DNA of 64,000 nucleotides, taken from positions 42,443,001 to 42,507,000 of the forward strand of contig NC_070616.1 in assembly GCF_027172205.1 (NCBI RefSeq). Direction: 5' to 3'. Each line of letters starts with the position of its first letter. The stretch's first letter is position 1. A program made the position numbers and the translations under genes. This DNA comes from Podarcis raffonei. Taxonomy: Eukaryota > Chordata > Lepidosauria > Squamata > Lacertidae. Below, piece after piece: positions 31,531 to 44,000 of this stretch. The notes under the pieces were generated by a model, which made no database searches, was not told the DNA's origin, and saw only the letters and a program-made list of their open reading frames with translations.

Positions 31531-34500
31531 TTTTTTATGAATGTGAACATAAGCAACTTTTAAAGCAAGAAATCCCACAGCCTCTTCCTACAGTTTATTC
31601 CCTACAAGGAGAGATGACACCCAGCAAAAAGGCCAGACTACAATAATTTAGCTGGACTCCAAAGCAGGGATGAGGATCTTCTGGCTTGTGAGCCAGACTT
31701 TGCCCACCAGAATTTCCCAGTTGTCCCACAGGGCTGCTTTCCCACAACCATGCCCACATGCCTCACACCAGATGTGATATGTGGCACCAGGGCAGGTACA
31801 GATGCATTTGTATAAAGTAGGATAGCTCCTCATGCATCAAATGATGTGCAGTGATTTCAAAGCAGGATTGAACCCTCTGCACATCAGCTGAGACACAGGA
31901 AGTTCTATCCTGCTCCGTTTTGGTGCACCAGCCAGTTCCCAAATCCTGCAGGAAGTGGTGAGCATGGTGGGTTCAATACAGTTCAGGACATATCTCCCTT
32001 CCCCACCCCTGAGGGCCAACTATGTCAGGTACGCAGGACCACCCACCTGAGGTGAAATTAGCAATAATAGAATAATTGAAGGGGAGTTGTGGGTCCCTTC
32101 CAGCGCTATGATTCTATGAAGATTGGTCGGAATTTAAGGTTAATCAGGTGTTTCTGCAATATCTGCCGGATTGAAGTTCCAGGGCACAATTAACTAGTCC
32201 AAACTGATTCTCTTCCACTAGTCTGCCAGCAGTACTTTAAAACAAGGCTGGGAATCAGCAGCACTGACCTCATTTAAGCTCAGGTTAGTCTTCAAATTAA
32301 TGGCCCATATTCTGTCCTAATTTCACTTGGGTTCCTGCAGGGCTCGATGTGACCCACAGGGCTTGGATGTTATTACACAGTAGAAGAAGAAAGGTAGGAA
32401 AAGGGTCAAGTCACTACCCAAACCAGTGACCATCCAGGCCTGGAGCCAAGGCAGCTGCAGAAGCCTCTCCTCTCATGTCAGCCTTCCATTCTCAGCCCTT
32501 CCCAGGCGCCAACACTTTGCGTTTCTTCCTTTTGAGTGAGGGGCAAATCTGTCAGTGTCTGTTTCTCCTTCTTCTAGTCTTAAGCTCAGTTTTCCACATT
32601 TCCATGCCACTTTGTGATTTTTAAAAAAATCCTTATGAAAATTCACCAGCATCTTAGTGCAAATTTCTTCTAATATTGTATATGCATTTTTGTATACAAT
32701 GTTGCATCATACACCCATTTTTTTAAAGCCTCTTTCTCCACATCCAATGCATTTGTGTTATGTTATCTTCACCAATATATGCATTTTTAGGTATACTTCA
32801 ACCTACTATCTGCACTTCCTACACATTACTTGAAAATTTCAAAGAAGTGCTTATTTTGAAGCATTTCAGTCCAGGCATTATTTTGTGAAAGTGTGAATTA
32901 CAAAGTTCACCTTATATACAAAGTATAAATAAAAGATAATAAAAATTCAGTGCCATGCAAAACCTGCTTTAATCTCCCAGGCTTTTTAAAGTATAAATTG
33001 TTTAAACCTCTTTTTTACTATTGATTGCTACTGGCAATTTCAGCATATAATTTTCCTAATTTTATTTTATTGTGCTTTATGTCACAATATGCCCTGGAAA
33101 CTACAGTATACAAATGTTAAAAAATCAAGAAACGTATCTTTAAGTGCAGGGAACTGTTATCAGTGAGAACATGAGTGTCTATTTAATAAGTTTTAGCTTC
33201 AAACAATGGCTCTTGAATAATTTATTCAGCTACATATATAATGTCCCCCATATACTCAGCTTCTTTCTACCAGCTGAATACAGAGCCTATTCCCATCCCC
33301 TTCCCAGCCCATTAACTAATATCAGAGCTTGGAATTAACTAACAATGTTCACTGAATTAGTTCAAAAATATATGAACTACACCTGAAAGTAGTTCCCATT
33401 ATTGCTGGGTAAACTGGATGTGAATTAAGTTTGTTTTGGGGTAGAACTTCAGATGTTTTCTAGATCACCTTCTACATAATTCTCTTATCCATTTTTTAAA
33501 AACTTTGTAGACTCTTGGGGCTGTTAGGCTTAAAAATCGTAATTGTCAGGGAAAATAAACAATTCACATTCCACCCTGCATTTGTTTCAATGTTTTCTTA
33601 GTCATCTTAAGTACGTATGTTTTCTACTTCAGCACAACAGTTTGTAGAACAAAATGCAGAACAAAATTTGCAAAGGATCCTTTGGGTAAACTTGAACTGA
33701 ACTGAATTATAGTAGTTCGTTTTGCAAAGGGCCAAAAGCAAACTGGAATGAGTTCCTTTTTGGACATGCTGAACTAGAACTAGAACTAGTTCCTTTTAAA
33801 AATACTGTGCCCTTTGGCCCTTAAAACAAAACAAAAGCAACACAGAGAAAAATAACTCATGTCCCCTCCACCCACCCACCCCAAATACAGGGAGGCAGAC
33901 ATAAGAACTGTTAACAGCTATGCTGAGTCTACATGCATAGCAGAATGAGGCAGAATAGACTTGCCACTTGAGACAGCAGACCCAGGGTTGGGGTAAAGAC
34001 CACATTTTTAAATATTCCCCAAAACTATTTATACCTTGTGGGTGAAATCACAACAGGCAGAGTGCTAGAGAGTCTCTTGCTTAAATGTTAGCTTAGTTTT
34101 CTATGTGCAGTGAGTTATTTTCAACATGGAAGAGTTTTCATGTCAAATATCTTGAGGTTTTGCCAGGCTCAGGAGTAGCATGGCAGGCTGGCAGATGGAG
34201 GGGGGACAGGAGCATGACATGGGGGGGGGAGACTGGAGAAGAGAGGCTGGGGGGGTGGAGAGACACAGGTACTCCCCCTCCATGGCTGGGGAAGCAGGAT
34301 TCCCACCTCTCTTCTTCTCTCCCAGGGAAAGAAGCATAGCAGCAGGATGGGGGGGGCAGGTGTCAACCCACTGCTGGGAGTGGAGGAACTAGAGTCACAA
34401 ACAGAGGGCACAGCAGGGTCACCCAAGACCCAGTGGTGCTCCTGTTGCTGAACAGACGCCTTCTCCCTGCACATTTGGCAGTCTTGCAAGGCAAGAGGGT

Positions 34501-36605
34501 GTCATGAGTGAGCATGCCTTACTTGGCAGGTGGGTGGGCCAACCCGTTGGGACAACTCTGTAGTGTCTGGCTGTTAATCAGGTTGGTGGTTGAGCTAGAT
34601 GATCGCCAGGGTCCCTTCCAATTCTACAGTTCTCAGGTGCTTGAACGCTGCTATAATTCACAGACATGCTTTTGGTGCTGGGAGCTGGCTTTTCAAGAGG
34701 TTCACTTTAACACATAACCTGCAGATCGTTGGTTACAGTAAATTCCTTCCAGGTCTCTGTGGGGTGGCCACATTCACTGCTGGCAAACAGCCCCCCAAGG
34801 TTAGCCCCACTCCCGACATAGCAGATATGGGAGATTCGTACCAGAGAGCCTGGTGCTGCTGTTGCTCAGACTGTTCTGCGGTAGATGAACAACTGAAGGC
34901 CAGCTTCCTAACTTGTCTAACCCTTTATATAATAATAAATATTGCGCTCCACATCACACTGCGGAACACTTAATTTCAGAAGTTAATGATGTCTTGTGGA
35001 GGCATTTGTTTTCTCTCCTGAAAATTGGTGGCTTTTTTACCTAAGAAAACCACCTCTCCATACTCATTATACTTTTTCTAAAAAAGGAGGGGGGACCATG
35101 TTAAGTGTGCCATGTTAACACATAGCACAACAGCTAAGCCATATTGCACCTACCCTATAGGAAGCAACTTGCTCATTGTAAGGAAAAATAACTTCTGAGG
35201 CTTGGCAGTTCCCGTACTTTGGCAAGTTCCTTTAGAAAAATAGTGACACAGTGAAAGCTTTCCCTTGGAAACCAGCCCCAAGAAAAAGATTGCAGTGCTA
35301 TCCTTGCTCTAATTACCCTGGCTTTTGCCGCAACACTTCACAGTGACCTTAATCTGAGCTTGTAATGTGTGCCCTCTTCCAAAGGAAACAGCAGTCCTCC
35401 AATGACAACCCACGGAGCCCCCCCATGCATGAAAACAGCCTCTCAGCCAGACCTCTTTTCAGCTGCAAAACTGTACATCTTCCTTCCCAGTGATCTGAAA
35501 GAGTGGCTAGATTCTTTAAAGTGAGAACAAGGTGATTTGGTTCTGGAATGCAGGTTACTTTGCCGACAAAAAGAAGAATGTTGAAGAACTGAACCCAGCT
35601 GTGGGCACGATCTCTCTGTAACAGGTATACCGACTTGGGCATCTTGCAATGATGTTATGCCAAAGGCTTGAAACCAAACCATCTGAAGAGTTTTTCTTTT
35701 TTTCTTTTTAAAAAAGAAAGCTTCTACATCTGATGTGTTGCCTTTAATATACAGGGATGGCACATCAAAGGCTTTAGGAAAGTTTAGGAAAGCTGTGAAA
35801 GCTGCCATACAGGCGTCCTTCCCTCTGGTGTGCAGACGCTGTGCCCACAATCCTCTCTGATCAAGCAGGTCTTAAGCACAATGAAACACCCACAGAAACA
35901 TGTGTAGGAGAGATTACAGTGAATTGGGGGTCTAGAGCACAGGCAATAATGCCTCTGTCATAGTAGGGAGGAATGTGCATCCAGCCACAGATTTCCTTTG
36001 AAATCCGGGGGGGGGGGGGAATCAAAACACCATTTTTACATCCAACAAGAAAAGGTAACAACTGTTGGTTAAATTGGAGTTTGACTAAAGCACAATTATA
36101 GATCCATTTCCGGAGACGTTTTTGTCAACAGCAGACAAGATCGTTTTAAAAAAGAAAATGGCAAAAGGGCACATGGTTTCCAATTTAACCAGCTTTGGAC
36201 AATAGAGCTCATGGATAGTCAATCTCAGGCCAGAAATAAAGACAAAGACAATGTGCAAGGAGTGCAAGGAGTACTGGAGCAGGGGGAACTGGCTTCAACT
36301 CTTTGCTCAGTAGTGGGTGTTCTTGCGCTGGTCACTTATCTTTTAAGCCTCTTAGTTTATTTGGATTATTGCAAGGATAACATGGTGGTGATGTTAGATA
36401 GTATGCAAATGTTTATTATTATCATCATATCCTTGCAATAACCCAAAGTGGGTAAGAGAGGCTAAAAGGTTCAGTGCACTTTGAATGCATTCTCTGGTTG
36501 TCATCCTTACAAGATTCTTATGTAAAGTACACTAGCCTTATCCCCATATTACGGAGTCTGGGGCAGGGCTGAGAGAGAGGGACAGCTTGCCATGAACTCT
36601 CTAGA
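31531..36605. other. Intergenic stretch, repeat fragments only
   Basis: No gene recognised on either strand. Short LINE 3' tails of CR1 type occur at about 32075-32122 (gggtcccttccagcgctatga) and 34570-34637 (gagctagatgatcgcc ... cagggtcccttccaattcta). The stretch 34190-34390 is G-rich with purine runs. The rest is AT-rich and looks unique. An open frame near 35443-35850 shows no family. Confidence 0.45.
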
Positions 36606-36705
36606 GGAGGGATGGAGAACCTGAGGTCCTCAAACTTTGGTTGAACTACAACTTCCACCATCCCTCACTAGTGTCACCTGGATGGGGCTGATGGGAGCTC
36701 TCAAG
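36606..36705. repeat. Palindromic-MITE-like fragment
   Basis: The text 'ggttgaactacaacttccac ... ctgatgggagct' has the same internal sequence order as the MITE at 2287-2394 and the pieces at 24217 and 24600. Ends are eroded. Confidence 0.4.
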
Positions 36706-36949
36706 GTTGTAAAAAACAAGGCAAAGCTGTGCCTGCAAAGGGCTCGTGCCCCCAAGGGCAGCAAAGCTGTGAACTCTTGGACTACTGATACTGCCCATTC
36801 AATCACTACCGGTAAGTCACATTTCCTTCCTCATACATTCCTTACTGACCCCTCACCCATCAGTGCTTCCCATGTATTGTTCTTATCCTTCCCATTTGTT
36901 TCTTAGTTGAAATATATTCTCCCAAAAAGTTCAAATTCACACAACACAC

Positions 36950-37068
36950 ATGCCATTTAGCTGAGCTGCTAAAGCATGATACTCTTAATCTCAAGGTTGT
37001 GGGTTCGAACTCCACATTGGGCAAAAGATCTGTGGTCCCTCTAAACTCCACTATTCTATGGTTCCAGT
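36950..37068 (+). repeat. tRNA-Lys(CTT)-derived SINE with CR1/L2-like tail
   Basis: Positions 36951-37022 follow tRNA-Lys: anticodon arm gatactCTTaatctc and a T arm with an intact B box (ggttcgaactcc). The D arm and the 5' acceptor strand are badly decayed, so this is not a working tRNA gene. The head runs straight into 'aaaagatctgtggtccctct' and 'actattctatggttcc', a tail like that of CR1/L2 LINEs, which identifies it as a SINE. Confidence 0.7.
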
Positions 37069-40000
37069 TAGCTACAAAGAAAATTAAAATGTTTGCATAC
37101 ATTTGGAGAATGAAGCTGGAGATATTTTGGTACAGAATTTGGATTAGGGTGAGAGTAGAAGCATACACAAAGTTCTAATCTCTGTGTGGTTGCATAACTA
37201 CAATGCAGTACACTTTACATTTCACCCTTCACCAGGACACTATTTAAATTTGCAGTTTCTTTAATCTCTCTCTCACGTCCAACAGAACTGCCTTCTCTAC
37301 AAATTGCCCACTTTTAAACAATTGAGACTTTAGATTTCCTTTCTCTTCATTCATCTTGATTACATTCCCGCTTGGTGCCGGAGCATGAAAATTACAAGCC
37401 ACTTCTAGAAAGGAACAAGCTGTTCAATATTAACTGTTGAATGCCTCTTCCAGCCCTCTGAGCAGCAATATTTTAGATACGGACACATTAGGGACACATA
37501 CAATAAAACCTCCACTTCTTGCATGTTGTACAGATTAGAGGGAGAAGCAGGACCTGGTTCTGAAAGCAGCAGAAAAACAGTACTGATCCCAATGATCTAG
37601 GATTTGAGGCTAGGCATGGAAAGTAATTATTCCTTTAGAGTAAATTGCTAAGAGAACTACAGAATAGCGCTGTTTACAATGCATTTGGAACTCAGATCCT
37701 CTTAAAACTATTGCCTATTGAAAGGGCTGTGCATGAATGTATGCCATTTTGTTGTGGTGGGCAAATAATTCAGCATTCTTGGAATCTGTTTTTTGTTTTG
37801 ATTTTTTAAACAGGGTTTAAAAGGGTCCAGGCACTGACACCTTACAAGTCTCACAAGGCAGAAACCTGGCTGAATCGGATTTCTAGTAGTTGGCAACAGG
37901 ACTTCAGTATCCTCCCTCCTCCGAGTAGCAAAAAAGTAACTATTACACAAACACAGAGACTGCAGAATTGTGTGAATTTGCTTAATTGGGTCACATAATT
38001 CAACCCCCCACCTGAAAGTAGAATTTGGATTGCCAAGGTACAGGATTGTGGTTTGTTTTTAAGGACAGTGCACAAAAGGATAGCTTTGTGTGTTTACGCA
38101 CTAGCCCAGCAGCAACAGGCAACCAGGGTTTCCATGCAGGTGAATGAGGGGGGTCTGCAGAGGTTTATTGCTTCAATGAGAATTCACTGGGCTTCCTTGG
38201 TTCCAAACTGGCATTGCAGGTCAACCTCGCAGCAAGCCTAATGAAATTGCTAAAAAGATTGGGTACCCATTATTTTCCATTTATCCAAACTAGGCTGGGA
38301 TAGTGCTCCAGGGGAGGAGTAAAGCTGCCACAGAGTACTAAAAAGGCAGGCATAGAGGCAAATGAGATGTGACCTTTGACATATTTTTGACATTGCAAAT
38401 CTCATTCTTATTTCACAGTGGCCAGTGCAGGGGGGGGGGGAGCTGGACTGAGACTGTGGTACGGGTGGGGGTTAACCCTTTGCTCTTGCCAATCGTCCCA
38501 ATCAAAAACTACACCCCCACACCCACCCACACCCCTGCTCCAAGCTTACTATTTGCAATGGAAGGAATTTATGCTTTCCTTCCACTGCAAACAGCAGGTT
38601 GCAAGAGAGGAGACACAATTCCAATCAACAAGAGCAGGAGCAAAGGGTTAATAAAATCTCTCGCCCCCACTAGGACCCCACTTCAGTTCAGAGGTTCCCA
38701 CTTCAGCTATCTGTGAAAGAGAAGCTATGTAATGCTGAACTATGGACCACACATCACATTTAGTTCAGCTCTAGAAACCAGGAATGCTGTCAGCTTTCTA
38801 ACTCTTTTCAGCACACCTAAACCCAGACATTTCTGTGATTCACAGCAAGACTCAACATTTCTATAGCTGGCATTTCCACAATTTTGAGGCACCATTTTTT
38901 CCTTTAGTTTTGTAGAAAAAAAATCAAGCTACATCTGTAATGAGGATCACTGTCCAAAAGTAGCAAAGGAAAAAGCACACCTTATGAAATTAAAGTGTAA
39001 ATAGCAACTCCAGCTAGAGGCAACAGAGAAGATCTCATTATGAGACAAGAAAAGGTTTAGATGCATCATGGAATCCAATATGCTGATTGTTCAAAGGGCT
39101 GCGTTCTCCAAGCCCTTATATCTAAATGGACAGTCTGCTTCAAATAAACAAAACCATGAAGGGAAAATAATATGCAAAGTGAAGCACGTTAAACAACAAT
39201 AGAGAGGAACTGAAGACTTTCCTCCCCTTTATTACATCATTGGTTCTTTTAAAGATTGATTACCTTTCCTCCCTCTCTTAACCGTTTTTCTAACAAATGA
39301 TTATGGCGTTAAAATTATTCAATGCAACTCCCATTTGCCATCTGCCTTCAGAAAAAGTGTCTTGCAGGGAATCAGCAAAGTATTGATTCTAGCACAGCAC
39401 ACTGAGGAGACAAGGCCAGCTGCTTCTCCCACCTCCAATTTAGGCAGATCTCTTCCTTGAAAAAAACATTTTGCTTCACTTTTCCTGAATCACAGCTCAC
39501 TCAGCAGCAAACACCATCCAGACCATTGTGCTTTTGAGAGTACACTCAGTCTTGGAATAGGCTGCAAGTTTACCAACAGCCACTACTGACCCACAGTTTC
39601 TCATTATATAAATGGTTCCCACCACCTGTGTGCTTCATGCAGTGCACTGACACACAAGCAAAGTGCCACTTTTTCCTTTTGCAGTTAATGTGGCTAGAAA
39701 ACAACTTCCATCCAGAAAAAGCGCAGGCCTGTCTCACAGCACTGCATCCAATGCTAGTCCTACATACAGAGAGTAAACCCAGTGAAGTTAAAGGACATGA
39801 CTAACTCTGGTTAATTCACTTCAATGGCTCTACTCAGAATATAATTTACTTTGTAAAAGGTGTTCTGCAGAGGGCAAGAACTGCATTTCCCCCCAGATGA
39901 ATAAAAGTCATCTCAATAGGCTAACTGGCACTTGCCCACTAGCTTTTCCATCCTGCATTCCATCAACATTTTTTGTGTTAAAAGGAAACAGCAACTCTCC

Positions 40001-40974
40001 CCAAGAAATACATCAGATGCAGAGATATCAATCCAAAGCTCTGCCATTTTTAAAGGTCTTCCAACATAAATGATTGAATAGCCTCCCAGAAGATATGAAG
40101 CCATCATCTGTAAATTTCTGGCTAAAAAGCTCACCCTAAATCTCTCAGAAGTATTAAAGGGAGCATTCCACCAAAGCAGAAGATAAATGTTACTTGCTCT
40201 TCCTACAGATAAACTGAAAAGTACTTTCTTAAACATCAAAAGATTATAATCGTCAAGCAGCAACAAAAAGCCCTAAACCCCTATATTTTAGAATCCTTTG
40301 CAGGTCCCATTTAAGGCTACACTACTATTGTTGAAAAAGGGTTACGTGGCATTTTGTGCTTGCAGATACTACCCCCTTGTGGAAACAGCAACAAAAAGTC
40401 TCCTACAATAAAACTGTCACACATCTATGTTGTCCACATCGTGCAAACACAGATAAGGAAGAACAGAAAGACCATCAACATGTGTGTGTGTGTGCCTGTT
40501 GCCCAGCGAGAGCTACCAGAGTCAGTATCTTTCTCATGTGCAGCAAGTGTTTTGCACAGACACACAGAACAGCTGGATGCCAGGAATGCTGTGATCCTAT
40601 TGCATTTCTGATTCTCCCCAAAGCTGGCACAACTAGGTTCAGTTTCACGTAGTGGAAAGAGGGCCTTCAGAGTGTCGTGTGACAAGTTAAAATCTCAGCA
40701 GGAGTGTCAACTTGCCAGGGAAGGGCAACCATGACTGGCAACACAGGTGAACATGTCAACCGGAGACACTGTAGTTTGGCACTGAAAAGACAACAGCAAC
40801 AGCAGTTGGGATCTGTTTGAAAGATGATGGATTGTCATGGCAGGTACATCCTGTCTCTTACAAAAGTGCCATCTAGCAAGGAGGGGACATAAGCCCACAT
40901 TCCACAAGTTACTTTTGTAGTTACGATCACCAAAATTTAAGACATCATCATAGCACGAAGGTGGTATTGAGTCA
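37069..40974 (-). other. 3' flank and probable 3' UTR of CHMP7
   Basis: No other gene seen. On the minus strand the first plain poly(A) signal after the CHMP7 stop is AATAAA at 39233-39228, which would give a 3' UTR of about 1.75 kb; another lies near 38163. The sequence between 38000 and 40974 has few obvious repeats, unlike the introns, which fits a retained UTR. Confidence 0.4.
39228..39233 (-). terminator. CHMP7: Candidate poly(A) signal of CHMP7
   Basis: AATAAA on the minus strand, the first canonical hexamer I find downstream of the CHMP7 stop. Use of this site is inferred, not shown. Confidence 0.3.
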
Positions 40975-41039
40975 TTAGAGATGCAGTTCCAGAGCTCCTT
41001 TGGGCTCAGAGGCCTTTGAGTCAGTCTTTAGTGCCAATC
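40975..41039 (-). CDS. CHMP7: CHMP7 coding exon 10 (C-terminus and stop)
   Basis: Acceptor atcatttacag before 41039. It encodes (G)[20 protein letters not shown] and a TAA stop at 40977-40975, matching the human tail pattern (GLVPSSKSPKRQLEPTLKPL) in length and position. Phase agrees with exon 9. Confidence 0.9.
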
Positions 41040-44000
41040 CTGTAAATGATGCAAAAAGGAAGACGGTCAAACACACTTGCAACTGCGGTAGAAGCAAATT
41101 TAAGTATGCATAACAACATGCCTACACTCAATTAAAATTTACATTGTTAAGCTTGTGGGGAAGAGGCCTGTCTTTTTTATTATTTTGTAAAGCACCATTT
41201 CCACTGACAATTACATAAATAACAAAGTATGTGCATATCCCCTGCTAAACAGCTCTTGCTCCTTAGTTGGATATAAGAGATTTTCAAAGCTAGAAAGCAG
41301 GAAGGTCTGCCCCTATGGATCTATGGCAATAGGCCACGTCTACTGCACACCCAAGTCTTTGGGTAGGCCTCCCACCTGTGGCCAGGGAATGCCTGGCCTA
41401 CCAGCCTTCATGCACCTTTGCAACCAAGCTCAGATTTAAATCCTAAAAAGGGCAACAGAGAAGCAGCCATTTTTATTCTCAGAGGGTAAATGAGATGACT
41501 GTGTAGCACAAGGAGCTATAGGAGTTGGAGGGACACTGCCAGGGCAGCTAGAGAGAGGCGTGGAACTGAACAAGATTCAGGTCCTTTTAATTATCCTCTA
41601 GAAAAAGAATTCTGTACTGGCATGCAATCAACTTAGCTAAGAAGCCCAGAGTAACACACTTGGGAAGAAAGAGAGCATAACCCTGCAGGGAACCTGCTAA
41701 TGGGATCTCTACATGTTTTGGCCTCATTTGCATGTCACAATACAGTGGTACCTCGGGTTAAGTACTTAATTCGTTCCGGAGGTCTGTTCTTAACCTGAAA
41801 CTGTTCTTAACCTGAAGCATCACTTTAGCTAATGGGGCCTCCCGCTGCTGCCGCGCCGCCGGAGCACGATTTCTGTTCTCATCCTGAAGCAAAGTTCTTA
41901 ACCCGAAGCATTATTTCTGGGTTAGCGGAGTCTGTAACCTGAAGCGTATGTAACCTGAAGTGTATGTAACCTGAGGTACCACTGTAGTTTACCACAAACA
42001 TGCTGACTGTGCCACCTTTGCTTTTCCCCACTAGGCTGAAGGGAAAGCAAACGACAATCCCTGGTTGTGCATCATGTCCAAACCAGGGACTGTGGTTTGT
42101 TTTGCTCAAACAAATCACTTTCAGTAAGCCAAGAATAAATCATGGCTACAGATTGTGGTTTGTTAGCAAAACCAACCACAACCTCCAGTTTGGACATAAT
42201 GCAAAGCAAGAAATTGTGGCGTCTTTCTTCCATGCATTAATGCATGGAATTAATGCATTAATTAAGAAGCCAAGTAGCACATTCATGGTAGTCAATTAGC
42301 TATAGTAAACTGGGTCTTTAAGAGGCAACATTAGACTCTGGAAAACAACATAACAGAAACATACCTCCAACTGAATGAGTGAGCTTTTCCAACTCTGCTT
42401 CAAGCTCAGCATCTGAGATGCTAGGAAGCACTACGGACGTAGGAAACAGTGGCTTCTGTGGAACGGAAGGCAGGTCCAGAAGATCTTTTGAGGAGTCCAG
42501 GAGAAGAGTGTCCAGCTCCTTTTCCAGTTCCTCGGCATCAGCTTCTGATACTGGAGAACAAATACATTCCAGTGTGAAATACAGCTTGGGCTGCTGGTGA
42601 ATTTACTCAGAATGAAGTCCCACAGAGCTCAACAGTGCCTCTTCCCTACTAACTGCACATAGGATTAGAAGACATGCTCAACAAGAGAGATTAGCTCCAG
42701 GACACATAGCTGTAAGATGTACTATAACCTTCTTAAGATCTGTAAGAAGGGCAAGAGCTTGAAGAAGGTTCTCTTATTCTGCTCAGCCCTACTGAGAATG
42801 TGCTCTTGTTGTTTTTCCTAACAAAAAAATTGTCAAATAGTGGCAACATATTACAGTTGGAAATGGGACCCACCTCACTCATGCCTTTTACAGACCACAA
42901 GGGGCACTATGTCAGCCTGTCCCAACTAGGTCTCCTCAAGCAAGTATGTGGTGGGTGGCAAGTTGGGTAAGGGATGCTTCCCCACCTCCAAGCCTCTGCT
43001 ACTGTGGCGGCTCAGCTCCTTTCTCGAAGTTTTCTTTCTGCTCACAAAACTGATCCTCGCCACCACTATGCACTGGACCCTTGGAATTTTCGTTCACTTT
43101 TTTCTCCCATTCAAGCCCAGGTCTGCTGCACCAGCACAAGCTACAAGTGGGTCACCTCAACTCACGGTCAGGCAGCACCAGGCTGGGTGCGAGCACCTTG
43201 TTGGGGGAGGCGAGCAGCAAGACTCGGGGTGGTGGCGGCACCCCAGCCTGAGGAGGCATGGATGCATGTCCTGCTGCTGCTCCATGGCTCTGCTTGGCAA
43301 CAGCAGCAGTGCTACATGAAGACGCTTTGATGGTCAAGTGGCAGCCAGCACCTCTGTCCTGCCTGCTGCCAGCTTCCTGAGCCTTGGCAGAGACACTCCC
43401 ACTCGCTTCAGCCCACTCCAGGGGGGATAGTGCTGCCCAGCCCACTCAAGGACAGCCCTGGTGGCCCGGCACTCCGCTGCCACGTGCCGCTCTTTGGAAC
43501 CAAATCCACCGTCACCACCACCTTTTCTCCAAGTGTGGGGCTCTCCTCGGGTGTACGAAAAGGAAGGAGCCACAGCGCTTGTGCAGAGTGCATGCCGACA
43601 AGGGAAGGGTTTGCACCACTGGAGTGCTTCTCCAATCTGAAGGGTTACTCTGTGCTCACCATAACCTGTGATGTCAGCAGTTGGTGCTAGATGCCCCATA
43701 TCCCTCAAGTGCAGAGTAGGGACAGACTCTCGCATGGTGGGGCTCCCCAAACTGCGATGTAGGATTGCTTATTCTCACAGGTTAGGGGGCGCAATACTTG
43801 CCTTGCCTAGGGCACTGGCAACCCATGCTAGGCCACTGTCCTCCAGATATTTTGGACTACAATTCCCATCATGCTGACCAGCACCACCATTTGAGGAAGA
43901 TTCTGTTCAAATGTCTGAATATGAGGTTGTAAGGTATAAAACCTAACAACAAGGGTTTGGTGGCTTAAGAGTTTGGACTCACCTAAGCCATTGATTCCAA

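Noticed and set aside
36950-37022. tRNA-Lys gene
   Set aside because: D arm and acceptor stem do not pair and a LINE-like tail follows; SINE head, not a functional tRNA.
42948-43877. Overlapping open frames of 70-138 residues in CHMP7 intron 8
   Set aside because: They fall in a GC-rich repeat related to the hAT element at 19141 and match no family.
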